Assembly: GCA_025331435.1 (NCBI GenBank)
Contig: JAIWNI010000022.1
Coordinates: 62,001-126,000, forward strand
Source of the DNA: Choanephora cucurbitarum
Lineage: Eukaryota; Mucoromycota; Mucoromycetes; Mucorales; Choanephoraceae
Direction of reading: 5' to 3'
Length of the DNA stretch: 64,000 nt
Part shown: positions 55,313 through 64,000 of the stretch, in pieces
Layout of the letters: every line of letters starts with the position of its first letter
How positions within the stretch are numbered: the first letter of the stretch is position 1
Translations under genes and position numbers: made by a program
Notes under the pieces: generated by a model
Databases searched by the model: none
The model's input: the letters and a program-made list of their open reading frames with translations, nothing else
Told to the model about the DNA's origin: nothing

Positions 55313-56590
55313 TTGTTGCGGCATTTGTTGCTGTTGGTGAAGGTTGGCATAGGTTAGGTTCTGATTTGACTTGTCAGCTTGTGAGCGTCCCCAAGATAAT
55401 CTTATTTTTGAATTGCCAATAAGAAAGCCGTTCATTTTCTCAATTGCTTTCTCTGCTGAGCTACGGGAAACATACTGCACAAATCCACATCCTTTGCCTA
55501 ATGGTATTTTGACATAAACCACTTCTCCAAATGGAGCAAAGTAATGCTGGAGCTCTTCTTCAGTCACAGGTGCAGATAAACCACCAACAAAAACTGTTGT
55601 GTTGCTAGGGTCAGTAGGCTGATTGACAAGAGCAGGCGCCTGCAAGGATAGTTGAATATATCTGGCATCATGCTGAGATAAGGGAGATAAAGGTTGTTCA
55701 TATTGATAAGGAGGGGACGAAAAAGGCTGCTGGGCACCATTAGAAGGCTTTTGATGCAAATGGTTTGTTTTGGGTGTTGCAAAAGAAACTCGTATAGGTC
55801 TATTATCACATAAGATGCCATTCATCTCCAAAACGGCTTCTTGCTGTTCTAATTGATTCAAGAATCGTACGAATCCGTATCCTCTTGACAATCCAGTAAG
55901 TGGGTCAGTCATGATTTTAGCAGAATGGCAGGAAGGATATCGTGCTCGAAATAATGCCTGTAAGAAAAAGAAATTGTTTTTTTAGAAATAAGTCAAGTTA
56001 GCTTTATATGTATATTACTCACAAGTAGATAAGTTTCATCGACATCATTACTGAGATCGCCCACAAACAAACTATATTCTGGAGCACGGTCTTCTCTAGA
56101 ATGAGGTAATGTTTATGTATGTTAATATAGAGCAATAATTACCCAAAATTATACTTACTTTCTATCACAAATGCCTCCACCTGAAGCCCAATTCAGACGA
56201 AAAACCTTTGTAGAATTGGGTATTCTTGCACCATGAAATGTGTTGAGTGCTTTCTGGGCTAGTTGACTGGATTCAAAGCCGATAAAAGCATATCCTGAAC
56301 TCAGACTTTGATAACCATAAAAAAAGTCAGCATTTCAATGTTATGATCAATCATTATGCCTTACTTTGTTCTTTTGTCTCGAATTAACTTGATAGCAACA
56401 TTGTCGCCCAGCAACGAACTCCACAATTGTTTCAAGAAGGCTTCGTCCATCCAGAATCAAGATCTCCCATCCTATAGTTATTTTATTAAATTGACTGTCT
56501 TTCGAGAAAGAAACAATAGTACCATAGAGTTGTCTTGCTATCATTGTTTCTCACAAAGAAATCATCATGAAAGATAAAAAGATCTGACAT
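54947..56590 (-). CDS. Three-RRM RNA-binding protein (NAM8/NGR1-like), with one-base frameshift in RRM1
   Basis: Model: ATG at 56588-56590, exon 1 ends TTLW, intron, MGDLD then a missing base at 56454-56455 before WMDEAFLKQLWSSLLGDNVA. Next come LSSGYAFIGFESSQLAQKAL (RRM1 RNP1-like), EYSLFVGDLSNDVDETYLLA and GLSRGYGFVRFLNQLEQQEA (RRM2), and TTVFVGGLSAPVTEEELQHY with GCGFVQYVSRSSAEKAIEKM (RRM3). The C-terminus carries a long poly-Gln tract coded by CAG/CAA (55256-55340) and a second Gln-rich region. The TLWMGDLDxWMDEAF layout belongs to the Nam8/Ngr1/Csx1 group (U1 snRNP or mRNA stability factors). With the frameshift, only a protein starting at the internal MDEAFLKQ could include the rest. 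Confidence 0.8.
55256..55340 (-). repeat. CAG/CAA repeat coding poly-glutamine
   Basis: A near-pure run of Gln codons, written as TTG/CTG on the plus strand, interrupted once by Met-Pro. It lies after RRM3 of the RRM protein. Confidence 0.85.
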
Positions 56591-57219
56591 GATGATAAAT
56601 AATCAAAGATTACAAATAGAAAAAGTGAGAAGAAAAGAGAGTAATTGTAGGCTGAAAAAGAAGAGAAAAGGGAGTCTGTTGAAGTAAAACTTGTATCAAA
56701 CAAGTAAAACAAAACAGAAGAAAAAGAACAAAAATAAAAAATACCAGAAATAAGGGAAAAGGATTTAATCATTTCAAGCTCAGGTGATCTTCCTTGAGGC
56801 ACAGGAGAAGCCCGTGCGACTTTTTTCTTTCAGCTGTTGATGATCACGCAGCATAATAGTGATGCTTCCAGCTGATTTAAACCTATCGCATTTCATTCTG
56901 AACGCTGACTGAGATAATAATAAAAAGGGGAGGTCTTATTTTACTGGCAAGCCCTGTATTGAATAGTTTGCGCAACCTTACTTGTACATTAAGTTTCCTT
57001 TTTGGACCTTTTTTTTGGGGTCCAAAAAGAGATATCTCTCTTTCGTTCAGTCGTTCCAACGCCAAAAGGCGGCTTTTCAAACAAAAAGGCGGTAAATACA
57101 GTGGCACAAGGTTTTGTTTTGAACAATCAAAAAATTAGTTATCTTCTTTCTTAATTACTACTCTAATAAACCTTTTGTCAGCCATCTAAAACTACTCAAA
57201 TCTATTTTATCTCATTTGC
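56591..57219. other. Spacer with strong hairpins
   Basis: Upstream of the RRM gene. It contains an 11-bp perfect stem CTTTTTGGACC / GGTCCAAAAAG (56998-57029), a 12-bp palindrome AGAGATATCTCT (57028-57039) and CGCC-AAAA-GGCG (57060-57071). No gene is seen. Looks like debris of a small inverted-repeat element. Confidence 0.45.
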
Positions 57220-57225
57220 GCCAGT

Positions 57226-57411
57226 CATTCTCAGCGTGAGATAGCTGGGTCTGCTGGGCTTGCTGAACTACCTCTTTCAACTGTGAACAGTATTATTGCT
57301 CATATCAATAAAACAGACTCACCTCTGCCTCGCACTTCTTCTGGAGCACTTATGAAAGTTGATGAAAGAGATCTGAGACACTTGCGGTCTATTTTCTTGC
57401 AGATTTTTTAG
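57226..57411 (+). pseudogene. Tc1/mariner-like transposase N-terminal fragment
   Basis: 61 codons without stop: HSQREIAGSAGLAELPLSTV, then IIAHINKTDSPLPRTSSGAL and MKVDERDLRHLRSIFLQIF, ending in TAG at 57409. The two helix-turn-helix layout (REIA...LSTV..II) and the SPLPRxSSG linker followed by DERDxRHL match the DNA-binding part of fungal Tc1/mariner transposases. No DDE domain follows; the sequence passes into unrelated relics. It is a truncated remnant. Confidence 0.6.
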
Positions 57412-57610
57412 AAAAGTTTTCTCATCTCTTTGAGAACCATGCTGCCACTGACGCATACACTCTCAGAAAGCAAGCGGTTGAATCATATTGCAAATGCGGA
57501 AAAATTGTGATCGTAAAGACGATCCATTGCTTACCTCTCGCGAAAGGGAATATATGAATCTTAATTCGAAAAAGAAAGATGTTAAGAAGAAAGGAGAATA
57601 AACACAAGGA

Positions 57611-57933
57611 AAGAACTTGTTGATGATGATTGGTGATCGCGGCTTGGGGTAGGTTCCAGAATTAGAGGACATCTTAGGTGTAGTGGTATTTGGAAGCAAG
57701 ATTGGCATGCAAGGTATACGATTGTCTGTATCACAAATGAAATCTTTACTTCCCAGACATGTGTATATTGCTTCAACAAGCTCACTCATGCAAGATTGCG
57801 CATTATCAAATAAGACAAAATAACCCATAGAGAAATCAAAGGTGCCTTTATCTGCTATAATTTCAGGTGCCCCTCTGCTCTTTCGAGAAATTCTCCCTGT
57901 ATTTTCAAAAACCATCAGTCACTCCAACACTAA
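57611..57933 (+). pseudogene. TnpB/Fanzor-like nuclease C-terminal relic (RuvC-II Glu and zinc ribbon)
   Basis: Frame A (57611-57649) gives LLMMIGDRGLG. One base back, frame B (57640-57930) gives RLGVGSRIRGHLR, WHARYTIVCITNEIFTSQTC VYC and, after a TAA at 57811-57813, KGAFICYNFRCPSALSR, closing at 57931. The order (Gly/Ser-Arg-Gly-His segment, xxNExxTSQTCxxC, then a second Cys pair CxxxxC) is that of the last third of TnpB/Fanzor nucleases: the Glu of RuvC-II followed by the zinc ribbon. The RuvC-III Asp block is not preserved. A frameshift and a stop make it a relic. The assignment rests on motif recognition. Confidence 0.55.
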
Positions 57934-60833
57934 TTTCAATCACAAAACAGCATCCTTTTGTACAAGTGGTGTATTGGCTGCACGCAAAAAAAACAAAAAT
58001 TGCATATTTGAGATTTAGAAATTTGACACTTTTTCAGAAAATCAATTATGCAGCTGCACAGTCATGAAAGAGTTTCTTTGTTCAAACACGCTTGTGACAC
58101 TGAGTTAAAATGGCGACTGAGTCTTCAAGAATCTTTCGGCTAAACACTGCTACATCTCTTTGTCATGTTAGTATGGTAGTGACAAAGCATGAATATTTTG
58201 TTTAACTTTCTTGATAATTCTTTCTGATGACCGGTGCTTTCAAAACCTATTTGGAATATCCTACTGCCGAATAAGATTTACCCATCGGAAAGGAATGAAA
58301 AGACAGCGCAGTTCTTCAAGAAATTCCTTTGAGATACACTGCACTTCATTGGTCATGTTGCTCACTCAATAATGGTAGTCGAGTGATGCAAACTTACACT
58401 TGTTGACCTTATAATCTGAAAATGATATGTTGCATTCCACAATGAAGGTTTTGATCCTATATCCAGCTGACTTGCACTTTAACATACCAATGGCTTTGGC
58501 TCTCTTCTCATGCAATGAAACTTGACTCTAGATAAATAGCTATATGCTTTTGTACTTGTTTTTGTTTATGCGCACTTCATTGTAATGGGATGATACGCTT
58601 TTTTTTTCTGTTGGGATTAAGCCAACCAAATATAACTTCTCAAACTACCAACACTGAGCCTTTGTGCATTGTAAAACAACTTGCCTTACACAAATGTGTC
58701 AAAGACTTATTTCGTGCATCTTTGAGCAGAATGAATTAGACTGCTTTCAAATGAAGAATAAAGAAGAAAGGAATACAACTTTGTCTATGATCTCCGCGAT
58801 TCTAGCTGTTTGACCCTGTAATTATTTTACTACTGAGATAAGCCTGTCTTCCCTGTTATAGTCATACCATTCTTATGGTGATTGTAGTAGAACATTTATT
58901 TGATTGAATCGATCTCTTGGATTGAGGAAGCTATAGTATTGAAGCTGCTTATAGTAATTGAAACGATGATACTCGCAAGCTTCGCAAAATCAACATGAGC
59001 CTGTTGTTTTTTTCATTCTATTGTACTCAACATTATTATCTTTTCTATAAAAACAAAAGGTCGCACTTTAGTAAGCTCGTTTTCATTGCGATTTGTAATA
59101 GAATTCAACTGATAAATATCTCTGATGTCATCTTCAGCACAAGATCGCCTTGGTGTGCATTCTCAAGAGGCATTCAAGTCTTGTGCTTCCTATATTGCAT
59201 GTAGCCTTGAGGACAATAAATCAATTTTTAACATCTATTTTATGGATACAAGACCGAGAACGAAGCTATCTCCCTACACCCACATTACTCGTTTTTGTAA
59301 CGGACATCTTTGTTGTCAATGCCCTTAGCGTATTAGCTCGTCCTCGCACCTTTCTTTGCTCCCTCAGAGTAAAAACAATATTTTAAGACCGATGAATACA
59401 ATAAAATAAGCCGATGCTTTGCATTAATTTCAATCAACAAACTTTTGTAACACTAGCCGAGAGATACAGTGTTAATCTTTGTATGATCACAGTAGCTTCT
59501 ATGTACGATTCCTCCGTTGTAGAAATTTGTCTATCTGAAAGTGGACGAGAGAAGATATTTGATATCCATTCTAACTGTTGTCGGATGCTGATGGCATCAA
59601 TTCCGAATTCGCTTTCCTCAAGGCCGAAGATATTTTTAGAGCTAACATCACAGTCAGCATAATCAAACACTCTCCTCAAGGCAGAAAACTACGAGTCAAG
59701 TATAGACGAGATGATTTATAAGAATAGAGTGCTTCTCTTTTTTTAAACATCTGGACGAATAGATCTTTTGCTCTTTTATTCTAATGCGACTTTTTTTGGA
59801 TATTGAAAATCTAAGAGATATGTGTATTTTTGGCTTGTTGTGTTTCGCCTCTTTTTATTTTTCTCTGTCACTAAAGGTAGTGAACCCTAAAAATCTACCA
59901 CAGCAATGACAGAAAGTTCCATAGAGAAAAACAATGTGACAAATTACTTTGACTTAATCAATGCAGGCTTACAGGTAGCAATGATGATGCATTCCAACTC
60001 CATATCAAACAAGCTTCTCTCTACAAGTAATCAAACCAGTAAACAGTAGATATGGATATAGTTCAGACAGCTTCAAGCAATTATCTACCGCATTAAAGTC
60101 ATTCAAAGGCCTTTGAGTATAACAAACATAACTTCTGATCACAAGTAGAAAAGAAGAAGTAAAAGCAAAGCAGCGTTTTTTGAATAGCAAACAACTAAGC
60201 GATTTTGCTCGTACTTCGAGTGGCCTAGATATCAATCAATCTAGTAGACTGGTATAGCAAATATTTTGTTTAATCGTATTTACATAGTTGCAATCGTTTT
60301 TCTTTAGACCAGTTTTCAAAGAAACAAAAGGCATATTCAGATCTGATCAGGAAAATCAAAGGAGCTGATGCTTATTTTTATTAAAATCAAGGGAATAATC
60401 TAATCAGGTATCAAGTACTTTTAATCAAATTGAAGAACAATATGTAGTGTCTTACTTCATCTATGCCAAGCTTATCTTTTTGGTAACCAATGTGTGTACA
60501 AAACTGCATTTAAACTAGCTTGGTTCCGTCAGGAAATTCGAGTCTGTAAATAGATTGCCTCGAAAACCAGACTTCTCTCCTGTCAATCAATGCTCTTTTT
60601 AGGGGCAAGACTTGAAACAAAAGTACGCTTAAAGTAGCATAGAATATGATTTCCTAATACGCAAAATGATTTTATTGGCGCGCAAACTAAATTTTCGGGA
60701 GCGCAAATATTAAACAGCAAGCATAGAATCCTGTATTAGAAAAATGCCAAAATGAATTGTGTATTTTTAGCAAAAAATAGGAACATAGATTACTCTTTTT
60801 TCTCCTTCCCTTCTTGTTTTACATTTATCTTTC
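57934..60833. other. 2.9-kb spacer, right part of the transposon island
   Basis: No intact gene. There is a degenerate direct duplication (about 58124-58200 and 58314-58400). A 67-codon frame at 59125-59328 (LGVHSQEAFKSCASYIACSL) has some coding flavour, and the 81-codon minus frame at 59434-59679 less so. Three GCGCAAA-like repeats lie at 60659-60708, about 130 bp before the ALG5 start. Otherwise AT-rich. Confidence 0.4.
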
Positions 60834-61938
60834 ATGTCATTTATACAGCTTCTGTCAGGCTTAATTACAACAGTCATAGCATTGGTATTTGAATAGTGTT
60901 GTTTTGTATGGCTTGATAACTAAATTCTCCATATTTTAACAGTTTATCGGTTTTCTCTTATTTTGTTCACCAAAACCTAGAGCAAGAACAAAAAACGAAG
61001 AATATTACCGAGATGCAACAGACGAAGAGAAAAAGAAATTACCTAGTCTATTCGATAAAGCCAGTATAACGCTATCTTGCATCGTCCCTGCTTTTGATGA
61101 GAGTCAGCGTTTACCCAAGATGTTGCAAGAGACAGTGAGCTATTTAAAAGATCTCAAAGACTTGACTTTCGAAGTCATCATTGTAGACGATGGCAGCCGT
61201 GACAAAACTATTGATGTCGCTCTTAAATTTGCCAAGCAATACCCACAAGTTGATATCCGCATATTAGCGTTAGATAAAAATAGAGGCAAAGGCGGTGCTG
61301 TTACTCAGGTATTTTTTAGAAGCCAGAAATATATGTAGAAGAATCTTATGCATAAATAGGGTATGTTGGCTGCTCGTGGAGAATACTGTCTTATGGTAGA
61401 TGCAGACGGCGCAACTCAGTTTTCGGATCTTGGTCAATTATTAAAAGAAATGAAGCGAATTGAAAAGGATGGTTATGGTATCGTGATTGGATCAAGATCT
61501 CATTTGGTAACTACTGAAGCTGTTGTCAAGGTAACATGATGAGCAACAGATTCATCGACAGTAACTAAGCGCTTAAGAATTCCATAGAGGTCGTTCATTC
61601 GTAACTTTCTGATGCGAAGCTTTCATACACTTGTCTATGTACTTGGTATTCGTGGTATTGAAGACACACAGTGTGGCTTTAAGTTATTTACACGTAAATC
61701 AGCTCAGACGATTTTTCCCAACATGCATGTTGAAAGATGGATTTTTGATATTGAATGTCTTATGATTGCCCAAATTCAGAAAATGCCTATTGCTGAAGTC
61801 CAAGTAACTTGGCATGAAATTGACGGATCTAAAGTGAACTTGATGGTTGATTCTATCAAAATGGCTGTTGATTTGTTGCTAATTAGAATGAACTATGTGC
61901 TTGGTTTTTGGTCTGTCAAAAAAGCAGTTCAACAGTAA
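60834..61938 (+). CDS. ALG5: Dolichyl-phosphate beta-glucosyltransferase
   Basis: ATG at 60834 opens [17 protein letters not shown], joined across an intron (about 60885-60941) to [20 protein letters not shown], together one membrane anchor. The GT2 domain follows: [40 protein letters not shown] (the DD of the nucleotide-sugar site), [32 protein letters not shown] (the DAD metal motif), [25 protein letters not shown] and [16 protein letters not shown]. Three further introns have GT/AG borders. Role: transfers glucose from UDP-glucose to dolichyl phosphate at the ER membrane for N-glycan precursor building. It is tail-to-tail with CDC43, 33 bp apart. Confidence 0.93.
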
Positions 61939-61971
61939 TAAACAAGACACCTATTTTTTTTTCATATATGT

Positions 61972-63228
61972 TTATTGCCCTTTCCAAAACACAGTATTTT
62001 CTTTAAGATGTTGGTAAGCAGATGCTGGTACATTAAGTGAGGGCTCAATAGGTTGAATACTAGATTCTTCGCTAAGCGATAAAGCAGCTATTCCCATATA
62101 TGAATGCAATAAGTCTAGCAGAATACAAGTTATTAAGTTACATGATACACTTCATTTCTCGGTGCTTTCTTTTCTTTTTTTTTTACCTGGAAATGATTCA
62201 GGATCTTTTCCGAATCCACCCATCTTGGGTTGACAATCAAATAAGAATGTCTTCATAACCTCATGGTTAATCAATTCATATCCGCCCAGCATCTTTAAAG
62301 CAGCTCCTATCCAAAAACAGTAACAGGCATCAGGCAGCTTGTTAGGTCTGCCTTGGAAGCCGGTTATCTGTCGAGAGAGACACCACTGAATCATGCCTTC
62401 CTTGTCCACAATACCTTCTTTCGTTTTATTCATCAAACAGAGTGCAGCCACACCACAAAACGTAGATCCGCCGTGGGCCTCTTCGTTAGGACACTGAGCT
62501 ATACCATGCTCGTATGATTGTAGTCGTCTAATCCATAACATAGATTTTTCTACATCTAAACCAGACCAATCATTCAATATATAGGAGATAGCACAGGCAC
62601 AAAAGACAAATCGAGCATCCCTTTCAAGACTACCAGATGTGGGTGCTATACTGCCATCATCAGATTGGAGCAAAGAAAGAGTACGTACGATCGCTTTTCT
62701 GTTGACACGGGAAAGATCGTCGCCGAGTAGCAAGAGATTTAAGAGTGCTGTATAAGTATTGGCAATATGGCTTGAGTCATAATGTTGAAACTCAAGTGTT
62801 GTCTATTTTCAAGTTGAAGAGGTTTAATCTCAAGAAAGAAAACAGTCAACATGAGCTTACGGTATGGGGATCGAAAGGTCTCCCAGACCAAGATGAACCT
62901 CGGAAGCCACACATGGCTTCGTTAGGGTCGGGATCTTGACCTGTAGGTAACACTTGTTGAGCATAAATCCACTCGATCCAGTCTCTCTTATTCTCATCTG
63001 ACACATTGTTGTCTAGTTCCCCTAGCAAACTCAAACCACCTAATGCAAAGAATGCAAGTGTCATCCTTTCAAAGGGACGGAAGTTCACTTAGTATACATG
63101 TGTGTAGTTTTCGTTTCCTTTCTAAAGCATTACCTGTTTGTCTCAGTTTGTGTATAGGGAGTTGGCAGCATGGACAAGTTTGACTTGAAGTAGCGAATGT
63201 GCTTCTCCCGATTAAATTCCTTTGTCAT
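61972..63228 (-). CDS. CDC43: Protein geranylgeranyltransferase type I, beta subunit
   Basis: ATG at 63226-63228 (MTKEFNREKHIRYFKSNLSM), the first Met matching the family N-terminus even though the frame is open upstream. Exons then give MTLAFFALGGLSLLGELDN, SSHIANTYTALLNLLLLGDD and repeated prenyltransferase repeats: LLQSDDGSIAPTSGSLERDA, CPNEEAHGGSTFCGVAAL, ITGFQGRPNKLPDACYCFWI and CQPKMGGFGKDPESFPG. DLLHSYMGIAALSLS closes. The zinc ligands (D in PDACYCFW region, C, and H in DLLHSY) are visible. With the shared alpha subunit it attaches geranylgeranyl to CaaL proteins such as Rho GTPases. Confidence 0.92.
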
Positions 63229-63975
63229 TGCTTGTCTCTGGAGAAGGGGTATTGGACTCTGTTGAAAAGAAAAAAAGAGATACAAAGAAGAGAGTAACGA
63301 GAATGGAGTTTGAACAAAAGAAGTCGGAGCCTGCTTAAAGCTGTACCTCATTGCATGCAAAGCGGGATATAACAGATAGGTCACTAGCAGTTACCTGAAT
63401 TATGACTAAAGTTTTGTTCTATGACATACCGAAAAAGCGGTAAAGCAATTTTGTCAAGAGATTGTGCTGTTATAATAAACTGGCTGGAAATTAGAGACTT
63501 ACACATCCTCTCTTTATTGAAGCAGTACTAATCTACAAAATTAATTATAAGTTGATCTCAACGCGAATCGTTTGCCAGTTCTCAATGTCAAACTACAAGC
63601 AAGATACTCAGAATCGAATCTAGTTTATGCTACAATGTTCAATTTTTTGATGATATCGTCTTCCATTGAAATCATTGAAATCATTGCGACATTGGCTTTC
63701 AACTCTAATTTGGCGACTCGCTCTCTGTTTTTTCATAAATAGAAATGTTACATTTTTTGAGCAATAAGATAGGAAACAAAGACACTAATGTCAAGCATTT
63801 ATGCTACAATTAGACTATCCAACTCTAATTTCTCTTTTTTAGTGTCTCATAAATCCTGCTTAAAATAGAGGGCGAAACTCAAACAAACGTCACAACACTT
63901 CAATCTGTTATAGACTATAGAACAGACAAGACAGCTCTTTTAAATATTTTTTCTTTCTTTCTATCATTATAAGCT
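63229..63975. other. Intergenic, 0.75 kb, divergent
   Basis: A spacer between CDC43 and a possible gene at the right edge. An ATTGAAATCATTGAAATCATT direct repeat lies near 63665-63686. No other feature recognised. Confidence 0.45.
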
Positions 63976-64000
63976 ATGGCTCTTAAACGCTCAGATAGAA
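63976..64000 (+). CDS. Possible start of a gene running out of the window
   Basis: ATG at 63976 in a good fungal context after a TTTCTTTCTTTC leader, followed by eight codons (MALKRSDR) before the window ends. Too short to identify. Confidence 0.3.

Noticed and set aside
59434..59679. 81-codon minus ORF
   Set aside because: Looks partly coding but no family, start context or neighbouring exon; the opposite strand is equally open.
1..64000. CRISPR array or bacterial-type operon
   Set aside because: No spaced direct repeats of that kind; genes are intron-rich and eukaryotic.

Overview
This window is nuclear DNA of a filamentous fungus, most likely Mucoromycota and probably Mucorales. The evidence is dense protein-coding genes with many short introns (GTAAG/GTATG donors, CTAAC/CTGAY branch sites), AT-rich spacers full of poly-A/T, Mucoromycota-style gene sequences (gamma-tubulin, eIF4E type 2, PARN, UBR7, SAAL1, ALG5), and DIRS-type and Mutator-type transposons. 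No genus can be fixed from sequence alone.

Region 1 (1-42 kb) is gene-rich and ordinary. In order: a mitochondrial BolA protein (partial), tRNA-Thr(CGT), a Zn2Cys6-PAS transcription factor, a short unknown protein, a secreted GDSL phospholipase B-like enzyme, an F-box protein, NAD isocitrate dehydrogenase IDH1, gamma-tubulin, the one-carbon enzyme MTD1, a double-hotdog acyl-CoA thioesterase, Mediator MED7, a five-CCCH zinc-finger protein, an unknown basic-tailed protein, a FAM210/DUF1279 protein, Mediator MED22, a mitochondrial ABC exporter (MDL1-like), a coiled-coil protein, an eIF4E2/4EHP-like cap-binding protein, a rhodanese plus dual-specificity phosphatase, a Mig1/CreA-like C2H2 factor, an Rxt2-like HDAC-complex subunit, SAAL1-like, a small unknown protein, PARN, UBR7-like, and a tail-anchored unknown protein. 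Convergent pairs end within tens of bases of each other, while regulatory genes sit behind 1.7-2.1 kb spacers. Two of these spacers carry RFX-type X-box palindromes.

Region 2 (about 42-60.8 kb) is a transposon island. It holds an OTU-protease gene fragment (43 kb) broken by a premature stop and apparently cut by a DIRS-like tyrosine-recombinase retrotransposon (44.18-48.2 kb). A degenerate Mutator-like transposon with long terminal inverted repeats follows (49.3-51.8 kb), then long unassigned spacers. One host-type gene, a three-RRM NAM8/NGR1-like protein, lies inside and carries a one-base frameshift in its first RRM. At 57.2-57.9 kb are fragments of a Tc1/mariner-like transposase and of a TnpB/Fanzor-like RNA-guided nuclease (RuvC-II Glu plus zinc ribbon).

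Region 3 (60.8-64 kb) returns to ordinary genes: ALG5 (dolichyl-phosphate glucosyltransferase) convergent with CDC43 (geranylgeranyltransferase I beta), and a possible start of another gene at the right edge.

Functional links are loose, as is normal in a fungal chromosome. Two Mediator subunits, two mRNA-cap/poly(A) factors and several mitochondrial genes are present, but nothing looks like a metabolic cluster. Splice models were built by eye from frame continuity and splice signals, so exon edges may be off by a few bases where not stated.
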